Assembly (NCBI RefSeq): GCF_012726195.1
Contig: NZ_JAASAF010000013.1
Coordinates: forward strand, 104,191-168,190
Direction of reading: 5' to 3'
From: Rhodococcus sp. HNM0563
Lineage (GTDB): Bacteria > Actinomycetota > Actinomycetes > Mycobacteriales > Mycobacteriaceae
Length of the DNA stretch: 64,000 nucleotides
The notes under the pieces are model-generated. The model made no database searches and was not told where the DNA came from. It saw only the letters and a list, made by a program, of their open reading frames with translations. Made by a program: the position numbers and the translations under genes. Within the stretch, counting starts at the first letter, position 1. Each line of letters opens with the position of its first letter. Below, piece after piece: positions 55,194 to 63,943 of the stretch.

Positions 55194-56729
55194 AGCAGGT
55201 GCGCGCATGGTGAGCATTCGCGCTGCTAGCAGCGCGGAGATCACCATGAGCATCATTCCGATTCCCGACGTGATGGTCACACCGCTGTCGAACGCCTCAC
55301 CCGCGGCCCCGAGCAGGGCCGCCGCCTGCTCCGCGGGCAGGGCGTCGGCAACGGCGTGAGCACCGCCCAAGGTTTCCCGAGCGGCGGCCGCGGCTTCCTG
55401 GTCGAGGCCGGCCGGCACCCGCAGATCTGCGCCGTAGGAGGCGGTGAGGATCGAGCCGAGCACGGCTGTTCCCAACACCGCGCCCATTTCATACGCCGTC
55501 TCGGACACCGCCGACGCCGCGCCGGCCTTCTCCGGCGGCACGCTCGAGACGATCAGGTCGTTCGACAGAGTCTCGGCGGCACCGATCCCTGCTCCGAGAA
55601 CCGCGAACGCGACGACGATCGGTGCGACGGCCGTCGGTGAGGCCAGCATCAACACGAGCGCGTATCCGAGTGCCGACAGCAACAACGCCGACACGATGAC
55701 CGTCGACGGCCGGACCCACCGCACCAACATGACCACCGCCAGGCCCGCCACCACCATCACACCCAGCCCAGGAACCAGGCTCAGACCGGCTTGCATCGGG
55801 CTCTGCCCGATCACCAGCTGGAGGTGTTGGGAAACGAAGAACAGGAACCCGACCAGAGAGACCACCGAGAGCAGGTTCACCAGGACCGCACCACTGAATG
55901 TGGGCACACGGAACAGTCGCACGTCGAGCATGGGGTCCGGCCGGCGCAGCTGACGTCGCACGAACAACACGAGCGAAACGACCCCGACAACGGCGAATGC
56001 AGCCGTCACGACGACCGATTCGCCGTTGGCGAGATTCTTGATTGCGAACACCAGCGGTGCGAGCGCGAGCATCGACAGTGCAATGCTCACCACGTCGATA
56101 CGTCCGGGTGTGGGGTCCCGGGATTCCGGTACGAAGACCGGGCCCAGAACGAGCAGCGGGATCAGCACCGGCACCGCGAGCAGAAACACCGAGCCCCACC
56201 ACGCGTGTTCGAGAAGGAACCCGCCGACGATCGGACCGAGCGCGGCCCCCGCCGCGAAACACGACGCCCACACCGCGATCGCGAGCCGACGTTGCTCCGT
56301 GTCGAGGAAGATGTTGCGCAGCAACGACAGTGTGGAGGGCATCAGCATCGCCCCGAAGAAGCCCAGCGCCGCACGCGACGCGATCAGCGCTTCCGCCGAC
56401 GGCGCATAGGCCGCAATCACAGAGACCGCTGCAAACCCGGTTGCGCCGATCAGCAGCAGGCGCCGCCGCCCGATGCGGTCGCCGAAGCTGCCCATCGAGA
56501 CGAGCAGGCCCGCCAGAATCAACGGGTAGATGTCGATGATCCACAGCTGCTGCGCCCCGCTCGGCCGCAGCGCCGCGGAGATCTCGGGTAGTGCGAACGC
56601 GAGCACGGTGTTGTCGACCGAGACCAGCAACACCGGGAGCATGAGGACCGCAAGGGCCACCCACTCGCGGGGGCCGGCCTTGGGAACATCTGCGGTTGCG
56701 TCCGGTGATGAGACAGGCGTGAACGACAC
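55185..56729 (-). CDS. MFS transporter, DHA2 (EmrB/QacA-like) drug exporter
   Basis: The protein of about 514 residues has 14 membrane helices. Early motifs are VLMLPVLLVSVDNTVLAFALP (helix 1), LWIIDIYPLILAGLLVSMG and GDRIGRRRLLLIGA (loop 2-3), as in QacA-type drug antiporters. GTG at 56729 follows GAAAG at 11 nt. It is divergent from a TetR gene with a TACC-N8-GGTA operator between them, typical of regulated drug efflux. The substrate is unknown. Confidence 0.9.
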   Translation of the reverse strand: MSFTPVSSPDATADVPKAGPREWVALAVLMLPVLLVSVDNTVLAFALPEISAALRPSGAQQLWIIDIYPLILAGLLVSMGSFGDRIGRRRLLLIGATGFAAVSVIAAYAPSAEALIASRAALGFFGAMLMPSTLSLLRNIFLDTEQRRLAIAVWASCFAAGAALGPIVGGFLLEHAWWGSVFLLAVPVLIPLLVLGPVFVPESRDPTPGRIDVVSIALSMLALAPLVFAIKNLANGESVVVTAAFAVVGVVSLVLFVRRQLRRPDPMLDVRLFRVPTFSGAVLVNLLSVVSLVGFLFFVSQHLQLVIGQSPMQAGLSLVPGLGVMVVAGLAVVMLVRWVRPSTVIVSALLLSALGYALVLMLASPTAVAPIVVAFAVLGAGIGAAETLSNDLIVSSVPPEKAGAASAVSETAYEMGAVLGTAVLGSILTASYGADLRVPAGLDQEAAAAARETLGGAHAVADALPAEQAAALLGAAGEAFDSGVTITSGIGMMLMVISALLAARMLTMRAPASR

Positions 56730-56775
56730 GGTTATCGGGCTTTCGAAAGAGATCGGGATCGAACCCTCGTTACTG

Positions 56776-56791
56776 TACCATCTGGACGGTA
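56776..56791. promoter_or_regulatory. TetR-type operator between efflux gene and its regulator
   Basis: TACC (56776-56779) and GGTA (56788-56791) flank ATCTGGAC, giving the pseudo-palindrome TACCATCTGGACGGTA. The site overlaps the probable promoter region of both divergent genes. The arrangement fits repression of the exporter. Confidence 0.65.
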
Positions 56792-56819
56792 TAGCAACGG
56801 GGGTCGTATCATCTGCCCC

Positions 56820-57359
56820 GTGCCACCCCCTCCCGCTGCCCGCGCCAAACTGCTCGACGCCTTCGTGACCATCCTTCTCGAACAGGGTGAACGCGCCGCA
56901 ACCCTCGACGCCGTCGCCGCCGCTGCCGGAGTATCGAAAGGCGGCCTGCTCTATCACTTCCCCTCGAAAGACGCCCTCGTCGAGGGCCTCGCCGATCACG
57001 TCGAAGAACTCGCCGCGGGGGATGCCGCACTCATGCGGGACGCCCCCGAGGGTCCGGCCGCCTACTACATCCGCACCTCCGTCTACGCCGACACACCACT
57101 CGACCGCGCCATCATCGCCACCACACGGCTGAGCCAGAACGCGATCCCGCGAGCCCGCCTGGCACTGACTCGGATCAGCCAGGGCTGGATGGACGTCCTT
57201 GCGGACACTGTCACCGACCCCGCTACCGCGCGCGCTGTCATGTTGATCGGCGACGGCCTCTACTACAGCGCGGCGATGTCCGGCGAGACCAACGACACTC
57301 CGCCTGAAGACGTCGACGAACTGCTCGAGGTCGTGCAGCGTCTGATCGGCCGCCCCTGA
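56820..57359 (+). CDS. TetR/AcrR family regulator of the divergent DHA2 exporter
   Basis: The 179-residue protein begins AKLLDAFVTILLEQGERAAT, with the helix-turn-helix LDAVAAAAGVSKGGLLYHFPSKDALVEGL, a good match to TetR with a short C-terminal ligand domain (the phrase GLLYHFPSKDAL is typical of a TetR_N domain in this subgroup). GTG at 56820 lacks a strong Shine-Dalgarno. It is divergent from the MFS gene and ends before an intrinsic terminator at 57400. Confidence 0.9.
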   Translation: MPPPPAARAKLLDAFVTILLEQGERAATLDAVAAAAGVSKGGLLYHFPSKDALVEGLADHVEELAAGDAALMRDAPEGPAAYYIRTSVYADTPLDRAIIATTRLSQNAIPRARLALTRISQGWMDVLADTVTDPATARAVMLIGDGLYYSAAMSGETNDTPPEDVDELLEVVQRLIGRP

Positions 57360-57399
57360 ACATCACGCCCCTGAACATCAGCGGAAGGGCACCGGAGAG

Positions 57400-57437
57400 A
57401 GGCAGCCGCGAGACGCCGACAACGCGCGGCTGCCTTT
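57400..57437 (+). terminator. Rho-independent terminator after the TetR gene
   Basis: AGGCAGCCGCG (57400-57410) pairs with CGCGGCTGCCT (57425-57435), loop of 14, then TT. The loop shares GCCGACAACG with the terminator at 58150. Confidence 0.85.
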
Positions 57438-57468
57438 CGGTCAACGGTCGCGGTCGTACCCTGTGAAT

Positions 57469-58095
57469 ATGAGCAGTTCAGTCATGGCCTTGGCCCACGA
57501 CGAACGAGCCGACCTCGCCGATTTCCTGGAGACTTTGTCGCCGCAACAATGGGAGCACCCGAGTCTCTGCCAAGGATGGACGGTGCGGGACGTGGTCGCG
57601 CACATGATCAGTTATGAGGAACACGGCACCTCGGACCTGCTGAGACGAGTTGCCCGCACTCGCTTCCGGCCATGGAAGCTCAACGAAGTGGCGCTCGCCG
57701 ACTACGACCGACTGGGGCCCGACGCACTACTCGAGTTCCTGCGGAGCCACCTCGATCCACAAGGTGCCACCTCCCGGTTCGGTGGGCGGGTCGGGCTGGT
57801 CGACGCCCTCATCCACCATCAGGACATCCGCCGTCCCCTCGGCCTCGCACGCGCGATCCCACCTGAACGCCTGCGCTACGCCCTTCCGTTCGCAGTGACG
57901 GCGCCCCCGCTGCGCGGATTCTGGAAAGCACGTGGAGTCCGCCTCGTCGCAACCGACGTCGACTGGGCACACGGCAGAGGCCCCGAGGCACGCGGCCCAG
58001 GAGAAGCGGTGCTGATGACCATGGCGGGGCGCCGAGGGGTTGCAGTGGAACTGACAGGCGCAGGTGCCGCAGTTCTCACCGAACGGCTGGGGTGA
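57469..58095 (+). CDS. Maleylpyruvate isomerase family mycothiol-dependent enzyme
   Basis: The protein of about 208 residues has the DinB/MDMPI N-terminal four-helix bundle with metal-binding His in TVRDVVAHMISYEE and ALIHHQDIRRPLG, preceded by LSPQQWEHPSLCQGW. Mycothiol-dependent maleylpyruvate isomerase and S-transferases share this domain, so it probably uses mycothiol and a divalent metal, but the substrate is unknown. ATG at 57469 has no strong Shine-Dalgarno, and an upstream GTG at 57463 is in frame. Confidence 0.82.
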   Translation: MSSSVMALAHDERADLADFLETLSPQQWEHPSLCQGWTVRDVVAHMISYEEHGTSDLLRRVARTRFRPWKLNEVALADYDRLGPDALLEFLRSHLDPQGATSRFGGRVGLVDALIHHQDIRRPLGLARAIPPERLRYALPFAVTAPPLRGFWKARGVRLVATDVDWAHGRGPEARGPGEAVLMTMAGRRGVAVELTGAGAAVLTERLG

Positions 58096-58149
58096 AGCCC
58101 CGAGATCCTCCGCCGACCGCCGCTGGACCTCGAGAAACACAACCGCAAT

Positions 58150-58188
58150 AGGCATCCGCGCGGTGCCGACAACGCGCGGATGCCTTTT
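58150..58188 (+). terminator. Rho-independent terminator after the MDMPI-family gene
   Basis: AGGCATCCGCGCG (58150-58162) pairs with CGCGCGGATGCCT (58173-58185), loop GTGCCGACAA, then TTTT overlapping the 3' arm end. It is very similar to the terminator at 57400. Confidence 0.9.
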
Positions 58189-58212
58189 GCGTGCGCGGTC
58201 GCACTCACAACA

Positions 58213-58247
58213 GAAAGTCCCCCACCTGCGTGAACAGGTGAGGGACT
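58213..58247 (-). terminator. Terminator after tRNA-Ser (minus strand)
   Basis: On the minus strand AGTCCCTCACCTG (58247-58235) pairs with CAGGTGGGGGACT (58228-58216), followed by TTCTG. It lies just past the tRNA 3' end. Confidence 0.85.
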
Positions 58248-58249
58248 CG

Positions 58250-58340
58250 TGGCGGTGGCGGTGGGATTTGAACCCACGGACGGGGGTTACCCGTCACACG
58301 CTTTCGAGGCGTGCTCCTTAGGCCGCTCGGACACGCCACC
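58250..58340 (-). tRNA. tRNA-Ser (anticodon CGA)
   Basis: On the minus strand the acceptor GGTGGCG pairs with CGCCACC, the anticodon loop CTCGAAA reads CGA, a long variable arm (GTGACGGGTAACCCCCGTC region) is of serine type, and the T-loop GTTCAAATC is canonical. CCA is encoded at 58252-58250. Confidence 0.95.
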
Positions 58341-58386
58341 GCTAGAAGACTTTACCGGATCGGGTCGCCGTGTCGAAATCGCCTGG

Positions 58387-58863
58387 TCATGAGCCGACCG
58401 GAGGCGTGCGCTGGCCACGGAAGAACACTTCCAACATCTCCGCACACTCCTCCTCCAACACCCCGCCCCGAACCTCGGGGCGATGCGTCAGCCGACGATC
58501 GCGTACGACGTCCCACAGCGACCCCACAGCGCCCGTCTTCGGCTCCCACGCACCGAAGACCACCCGCGACACCCGAGAAAGCACCAGCGCACCAGCGCAC
58601 ATCGTGCACGGTTCCAACGTCACGGCGAGAGTCGCACCCTCGAGCCGCCAGCCGTCCCCGTAGACCTGCGCGGCAGCCCTCAGCGCCAGCACCTCGGCGT
58701 GAGCTGTCGGATCACCGGTCGCCTCGCGTGAGTTCGCGCCGCGAGCGAGCTCGGTGCCGTCGGCTGCGAACACCACCGCGCCCACCGGGACATCCCCGGT
58801 GGGCGCAGCGGCCGCTGCTTCCAACGCGGCCCGGATCAGCTCCTCGTCGTCGCGCAATCCCAT
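58387..58863 (-). CDS. tadA: tRNA adenosine(34) deaminase
   Basis: The 158-residue cytidine/deoxycytidylate-type deaminase has the catalytic HAEVLAL (His, Glu) and the zinc-binding PCTMCAGAL. It has the TadA-specific EPCTMCAGALVLSRV extension and a C-terminal helix EECAEMLEVFFRGQR. It converts A34 to inosine in tRNA-Arg(ACG). Its start abuts the stop of the associated-protein gene, so the two are co-translated, the standard arrangement in actinobacteria. Confidence 0.93.
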   Translation of the reverse strand: MGLRDDEELIRAALEAAAAAPTGDVPVGAVVFAADGTELARGANSREATGDPTAHAEVLALRAAAQVYGDGWRLEGATLAVTLEPCTMCAGALVLSRVSRVVFGAWEPKTGAVGSLWDVVRDRRLTHRPEVRGGVLEEECAEMLEVFFRGQRTPPVGS

Positions 58864-59400
58864 CTAATTCATCTTGTCGAGCGTCGCGCTCAACACGTCG
58901 TCGAATCCGAGTCGCTGCGCAATCTCGTCGATCTGCTCGTCGGGATACAGATCCGTCTCCGACAGGATCACCGCCAGCACCGGCTCGGGCAGCCCCATGT
59001 CGGCCAGGATCGCGAGGTCGCCTTCTTCCCAGGGCTCCACATCGTCGAGTTCGTCGGGGTCGATATCCGGAATCTCGACGTTCAGCGCATCGAGAACATC
59101 GGCCGCGATGTCGTAATCCACGGCCATCGAGGCGTCCGACAACAACAGTTGAGTGCCGGCCGGTGCAGGGCGAACGACGATGAAGAACTCGTCGTCCACA
59201 TTGAGCAGGCCGAACACTGCTCCGGAGCTCCGGAGCTCACGCAATTCCGTCACCGCAGCGTCGAGGCTCGTCAATACCGATGCTGACAGTGCACGGCACT
59301 TCCAGCGTCCGTCCTCACGCGTCACTGCAACGGCAAAACCTTCGAAGTCCTCTGTCGAACTCACCGCGGGGCTCTTGTCCCCGACACGCTGTGCAGCCAT
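58864..59400 (-). CDS. tRNA adenosine deaminase-associated protein
   Basis: The protein of about 178 residues is acidic and has the actinobacterial family phrase FEGFAVAVTREDGRWKCRAL, then LLSDASMAVDYDIAADVLDA and a C-terminal DELDDVEPWEEGDLAILADMG. It is encoded immediately upstream of tadA with no gap, but its function is not known. ATG at 59400 was chosen by the family N-terminus. It is divergent from tyrA by 66 bp. Confidence 0.85.
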   Translation of the reverse strand: MAAQRVGDKSPAVSSTEDFEGFAVAVTREDGRWKCRALSASVLTSLDAAVTELRELRSSGAVFGLLNVDDEFFIVVRPAPAGTQLLLSDASMAVDYDIAADVLDALNVEIPDIDPDELDDVEPWEEGDLAILADMGLPEPVLAVILSETDLYPDEQIDEIAQRLGFDDVLSATLDKMN

Positions 59401-59466
59401 GCGCGCAACGGTAGTCGGCCCGGTCCCACGAATGAAGCCCACCGGTGAATATGCCAATCTGAAGCG

Positions 59467-60408
59467 GTGTCCACACCTGCCGCCGCGCCCCCAATCTGTG
59501 TACTCGGTCTCGGTCTGATCGGCGGATCCGTCCTCCGGGCCGCGACAGCGACGGGCCGTCGAGCCTGGGGGTACAACCGGTCGGCACATGCGGTGGATGC
59601 CGCAGTCGCGGACGGGTTCGATGCATCCACCGACCTCGCAGCCACACTGGCGCGTGCGGAAGAAGCTCGGGCACTGGTGGTGCTCGCCGTGCCGGTGCCT
59701 GCAGTCGACTCGATTCTGGCCGCGATCGCCGAGCACGCACCGAACGTGGCACTCACCGACGTCGTCAGCGTGAAAGCACAGATCGCCGACGCGGTCGCGG
59801 CTCGCGGACTCTCGGCGCGCTTCGTCGGGGGTCATCCGATGGCCGGGACAGCCGAGTCGGGGTGGGAAGCCGGATCCGCGGACCTCTTCCGCGACGCCGT
59901 GTGGGTCGTCACCGTCGACGACGACACGGATCCCGAGTTGTGGCAGCAGGTCGCCGCACTTGCCCTCGACTGCGGTTCTGTCGTCGTCCCCGCCGAATCC
60001 CGCGAACACGATGCCGCGGTCGCGCGGATCTCCCATCTGCCGCATCTGCTGGCCGAAGCACTCGCGATCTCCGGAGCCGCGGGCGGCGACCTTGCGCTCG
60101 GGCTCGCAGCCGGATCGTTCCGCGACGGGACACGTGTCGCGGCGACCGCACCCGGCCTCGTCGACGCGATGTGCGAAGGAAACGCCACTGCACTTCTCGA
60201 GACCCTGGACGAGACCCTCGACGTCCTACGCGCGGCACGTGAGCAACTCGCGAACGGCAGCACCGGCGACCTCACTCGTCGCGGTCACGCTGCCCGCACG
60301 CGTTACGAACAGCGCCGACGCCATCCGATCACCGGGATCATCCCCGGCGACGACAATTGGATCGAACGCCTGAGGGAAGCCGGACGGCAAGGAGGTGTGT
60401 GGATGTGA
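59467..60408 (+). CDS. tyrA: Prephenate dehydrogenase
   Basis: The 313-residue protein has an N-terminal Rossmann domain (VLGLGLIGGSVLRA) and the TyrA segment VGGHPMAGTAESGWEAGSADLF, then DGTRVAATAPGL and a helical C-terminal dimer domain. It oxidises prephenate to 4-hydroxyphenylpyruvate for tyrosine biosynthesis. No ACT domain follows. GTG at 59467 gives MSTPAAAPPICVLG. The stop overlaps the amidase start (GTGA), suggesting an operon. The location beside tadA matches mycobacteria. Confidence 0.92.
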   Translation: MSTPAAAPPICVLGLGLIGGSVLRAATATGRRAWGYNRSAHAVDAAVADGFDASTDLAATLARAEEARALVVLAVPVPAVDSILAAIAEHAPNVALTDVVSVKAQIADAVAARGLSARFVGGHPMAGTAESGWEAGSADLFRDAVWVVTVDDDTDPELWQQVAALALDCGSVVVPAESREHDAAVARISHLPHLLAEALAISGAAGGDLALGLAAGSFRDGTRVAATAPGLVDAMCEGNATALLETLDETLDVLRAAREQLANGSTGDLTRRGHAARTRYEQRRRHPITGIIPGDDNWIERLREAGRQGGVWM

Positions 60409-61739
60409 CGAACCTTCGCGATACCGCTGCCGCCCTCACCACCGGAAAACTCACCGCGACCGAGCACGTCCGCCGAGTCCTCGCAGATCTCGACTCGCTG
60501 GCAGGCACACCCTGGTCCAACATCGTGGCTGCCCGCGACGACGCTGCAGCACTCGAGAGCGCAGCGCATGCGGACGCCGAGATCGCTGCGGGTAACTGGA
60601 TCGGTCCGCTGCACGGCGTTGCGATCGCGGTCAAGGACAACATCGATGTCGCGGGGCTGCCGACGCGCTGCGGCAGCAATGTCTTCGCCGACGAACCGGC
60701 GGCCGACCGGGACGCCCGCATCATCGAAAAGTTGCGTGAAGCCGGTGCGATCGTCGTCGCGAAGACGCACCTGCACGAGTTCGCGTACGGGCCGACCGGC
60801 CTCGTCAACGCCTCGGGTCCGGCTGCTCATCCACACGATCCTGCCCTCATCAGCGGAGGATCGTCTTCCGGTTCCGCGGTGCTCGTCGCGAAGGGCATCG
60901 TGCCGGTCGCCATCGGCACCGACACCGGTTGCAGCGTCCGCACACCTGCGGCGCTGTGCGGCATCGCCGGATTCAAGCCGAGCAGCGGGGCGCTACCCGT
61001 CGACGGCATCGTTCCGCTGTCCACAACCTTCGACCACGTCGGTCTGCTCACCACCGACAGCCTCGACACCGCACTCGCATGGGGGGCGATGCCAGGGGTC
61101 GCGCATCTACGTTCCCCGGTGTCAGGTCTGAGAATCGGCCGGCTCCGCGGCGGAATCTGGGACCTCGCCGGCACAGAGTTCGACGCTGCAGCAGACCTGG
61201 CCTGCCGGACCCTCACAGATCTCGGCGCCGACGTCGTGGATGTCGCACTGCCCGAAACGGACGATCTACTCGGCGTGTATCCGATCATCACCGGATCCGA
61301 GGCATACGAAACCCACCGCGACAGGTTCGAGGCCGACCCTGGTCGCTATCAGGCGCCCACGGCTGCCCTCCTGGAGGCTCAGAGGGATCGACCCGCCCAC
61401 GAGTACCTCCGTGCGCTACGGACGGCTCAGAGGCTCCGGCACAGTGTCCTCGAGCGCTTGCGTCGCACCGAGAACCTCGACGCGCTGATCACTGCCACTA
61501 CGAGCATCCGATCCGCAAGCCTGAACAGCGATCCCGCAGAGCTGCGAGCGCCCCTGCTCCAACGCTGCATCCCGTTCAGTGTGCTGGGTGTACCCGCGAT
61601 CTCGGTGCCCGCGCCCGGCGCAGGCATCGGACTACAGATCGTCGGGCTCACCGCAGGTACCGGAGGGCATGGTAGCCACCCCGCGGAGTCCGCGGCGCTT
61701 GCGGTCGCGCTGGCAGTGGAGGGCGTCGACGAAAACTAG
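60405..61739 (+). CDS. Amidase (amidase signature family)
   Basis: The 444-residue protein has the amidase signature with catalytic Lys in IAVKDNIDVAG, cis-Ser in ISGGSSSGSAVLVA and nucleophile Ser in IGTDTGCSVRTPAALCG, so the Ser-cisSer-Lys triad is complete. The substrate amide is unknown; the close resemblance to AtzF/GatA-type enzymes does not fix it. GGAGG lies at 60391, 9 nt before GTG at 60405. It overlaps the convergent gene at its 3' end by 4 bp. Confidence 0.9.
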   Translation: MTNLRDTAAALTTGKLTATEHVRRVLADLDSLAGTPWSNIVAARDDAAALESAAHADAEIAAGNWIGPLHGVAIAVKDNIDVAGLPTRCGSNVFADEPAADRDARIIEKLREAGAIVVAKTHLHEFAYGPTGLVNASGPAAHPHDPALISGGSSSGSAVLVAKGIVPVAIGTDTGCSVRTPAALCGIAGFKPSSGALPVDGIVPLSTTFDHVGLLTTDSLDTALAWGAMPGVAHLRSPVSGLRIGRLRGGIWDLAGTEFDAAADLACRTLTDLGADVVDVALPETDDLLGVYPIITGSEAYETHRDRFEADPGRYQAPTAALLEAQRDRPAHEYLRALRTAQRLRHSVLERLRRTENLDALITATTSIRSASLNSDPAELRAPLLQRCIPFSVLGVPAISVPAPGAGIGLQIVGLTAGTGGHGSHPAESAALAVALAVEGVDEN

Positions 61740-62347
61740 ATGCGTTCGGCCAACCCGCGGTAGGTGACGACGAATCCGTCTTCGTCGACCGTGACGGAGG
61801 ACGACGACACCGGCGACAGAACGTGGATCCCGTCGGCGGCGCTGCTGTAGATCACTGTGGCTTCCTGCACCGTCAGGTCGAGCAGATTGACGTACACGAC
61901 AGGAACTTCGAGTTCGTCGGCGCCTCCCTGCAGGCGATAACGCCGGATCGGCAAGGCGTTGAAGAATGGGCTGAGGATGACATCGACATCGAGCGCCCCA
62001 CCGAATGATGCTCGCTGATGGTGGGTCCCACTGTCCACCATCCAGATGCCCTCGCCGGACCGGCTGATGGACATGTGCCGCTCGCCGGCTGCCATCGTCG
62101 TGCGCACCGACAGCCGACGAGTGACTCCGTCCTCATCCGTCACGAGGTCGTAGGAGGCGCTGAACGCCGGATGTTCAGAACATTCGGCTCCGACGATGCG
62201 GCCGGTCGCCTTGATGCGCTGGCCGCTCAGCTGCACACGTACCGATTCCATCCGGGGCGCGTCCAGCGATCGCCAGGTCAAGAGCGCGGGCCAGTTGGAC
62301 GCTGGGGTTGCCGCAGGACGAACGGCATCAGAGTCTGGGCTGCTCAC
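61736..62347 (-). CDS. Putative glycolipid-binding domain protein (PF06475-type)
   Basis: The 203-residue protein has a beta-rich glycolipid-binding domain: ASYDLVTDEDGVTRRLSVRT, SISRSGEGIWMVDSG and DVDVILSPFFNALPIRRYRL, consistent with PF06475-type proteins. No signal peptide is visible. The role is unknown. GTG at 62347 was taken. It is convergent with the amidase and divergent from the GIY-YIG gene, with about 280 bp between them that holds no gene but includes the repeated CTACCTGCA at 62458 and 62472. Confidence 0.75.
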   Translation of the reverse strand: MSSPDSDAVRPAATPASNWPALLTWRSLDAPRMESVRVQLSGQRIKATGRIVGAECSEHPAFSASYDLVTDEDGVTRRLSVRTTMAAGERHMSISRSGEGIWMVDSGTHHQRASFGGALDVDVILSPFFNALPIRRYRLQGGADELEVPVVYVNLLDLTVQEATVIYSSAADGIHVLSPVSSSSVTVDEDGFVVTYRGLAERI

Positions 62348-62629
62348 GATCTATACCGTATGCGACAAGTCGTCGCCGAGCGGCATCGGTGCCGTTATTG
62401 AAGACCCCACGGCGAGGAGACTTCTCACAGCACAGTGCTTCCTCTCGTGAGTAGAGCTACCTGCACCACTCCTACCTGCATCGATACCCCTCGAGTTCGG
62501 ATCGATCCACCCATAGAATCCACTCATCGACCGTACGGACGTCCACTCCGGAATGAAGATCGAAAACTGTGCGACGCAGCCGTCCCCGGAAACGGTTCCT
62601 CCGCCCTGTATTGGCCTAGAGTCGCTTCC

Positions 62630-63832
62630 ATGCGCACCGTGTGGACAGTTCCTCTGAACATCGCTCAGACATTGCTGGAGTCTCCGGAAATCCAGATGTT
62701 CCTGACCAGCAATGAGCTTCCGGAAACTGCGGACGACCCACGGCAGAGACTCTCCGAGTTCACGCTCGCGCTGGGTGCCCTGGCACGCAACAGTGGACGC
62801 ACATTCAGTTCGATCGACTCCGCCAACCGCGAACTGTTCGGGGGTGCTGCCGGTGCAGTTCCCGTAGCACTTCGGTTGACCGTTCTGCGCGCTATCGTCA
62901 CCAAGGTCGACGACCGGACGCCGACACCCAAACCACTCCAGAAGAACGTGATCGACCAGCTCGGTGCGTATGTCTACGCGATTGTGGACTCCCGCGACCG
63001 CAGCATCCTCTACGTCGGGATCGGCAGAGCCAATCGCATCTTCACGCTCACCTGGACAGCGCTCGGTGAGAACCACAAACTCGAGGAGTCGAAAGAGAAG
63101 GCGCCGGTCGCGACGCCTGAAACCGAGGCGGCAATCCGTCGCATCAAGGCGGTGTACGACTCCGGCTACTCGGTCGAACACTTCATCATCGCGGATGCGC
63201 TGCGCCCCGCGTCCGATCCAGAGCACACGGCAAGTGATGTCGCGCAGGCAGTCATCAGCTCGCTCGGGCTCCTCGAACCGCATCGCGGAGAACCGGTACT
63301 GACGAACCTCGCGGGTACGAACGAGGAATCGGAAGCCGACCGCACCGCAATTCCGATTTCGGAGATCGTGCGTCAGTACTCGGCCCAGGCCGCGCCCGAA
63401 CCTCCCACGCCGTGTGTGGTTCTGCGTATCAACGAGGCCAAGAAGGCGTCGACGGAGGCCGTGCGTGAACTCGCCTCGCGCCCCTGGCCGGCAGGGACCG
63501 CAGCCCGAGGAATCGACGGACTGCCCATCATCGTCGTCGCCGACAACATAGTGCGCGGCGTATATCGAGCGACAGGTTGGGAAGCGGGTGCCCGCACCGA
63601 AGAAAACGGCGGCACAATTCTCTACCGGTTCCGCGGGGAAGCCGACCCCGAGCTCGAGATGGCGTTCGTCAATACACGGCTGACTCCGGATCGTCTCGGG
63701 CTCAAGCGCTGGCCGACGAGCGGTTGGGCACCACGACTCACCCGCGCACTTCCCACCCCTGGTGGGCACCCGAAATCGAAACCGGCACCCCGAGCGAATG
63801 TCACCCGGCCCCACACGAAACCCACATACTGA
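62630..63832 (+). CDS. GIY-YIG nuclease family protein, LEM-3-like
   Basis: The protein of about 400 residues has a GIY-YIG core: AYVYAIVDSRDRSILYVG (about residues 113-130), in which YVYAIV stands for GIY and LYVGIG for YIG, and IGRANRIFTLTW supplies the conserved Arg. A helical N-terminal 110 residues and a C-terminal 200 residues with PCVVLRINEAKKASTEAVRELASRPW flank it. The ATG at 62630 has a TAGAGT hexamer 8 nt upstream as a possible leaderless -10. It is probably a nuclease, with target unknown. It ends just before the rRNA terminator. Confidence 0.7.
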   Translation: MRTVWTVPLNIAQTLLESPEIQMFLTSNELPETADDPRQRLSEFTLALGALARNSGRTFSSIDSANRELFGGAAGAVPVALRLTVLRAIVTKVDDRTPTPKPLQKNVIDQLGAYVYAIVDSRDRSILYVGIGRANRIFTLTWTALGENHKLEESKEKAPVATPETEAAIRRIKAVYDSGYSVEHFIIADALRPASDPEHTASDVAQAVISSLGLLEPHRGEPVLTNLAGTNEESEADRTAIPISEIVRQYSAQAAPEPPTPCVVLRINEAKKASTEAVRELASRPWPAGTAARGIDGLPIIVVADNIVRGVYRATGWEAGARTEENGGTILYRFRGEADPELEMAFVNTRLTPDRLGLKRWPTSGWAPRLTRALPTPGGHPKSKPAPRANVTRPHTKPTY

Positions 63833-63840
63833 AAACAAAA

Positions 63841-63885
63841 GGAGCCGGGGAGTGCGGGGAAATCATCCCCGCACTCCCCGGCTCC
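63841..63885. terminator. rRNA operon terminator 2 (bidirectional)
   Basis: Arms 63841-63860 and 63866-63885 (about 20 bases each) are perfectly complementary with a 5-nt loop, followed on the minus strand by TTTTGTTTT. It ends the 5S operon on the minus strand and can also serve the GIY-YIG gene. Confidence 0.9.
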
Positions 63886-63902
63886 ATTTACCTACACAAA
63901 CA

Positions 63903-63935
63903 CGAGAGGGACCCCACATTGTGGGGTCCCTCTCG
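63903..63935. terminator. rRNA operon terminator 1
   Basis: A perfect 16-bp inverted repeat (63903-63918 and 63920-63935) with one central base lies between the 5S gene and terminator 2. It is followed on the minus strand by TGTTTGTG. The effective loop is larger because the central base pairs cannot close. Confidence 0.85.
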
Positions 63936-63943
63936 GAACGAAT

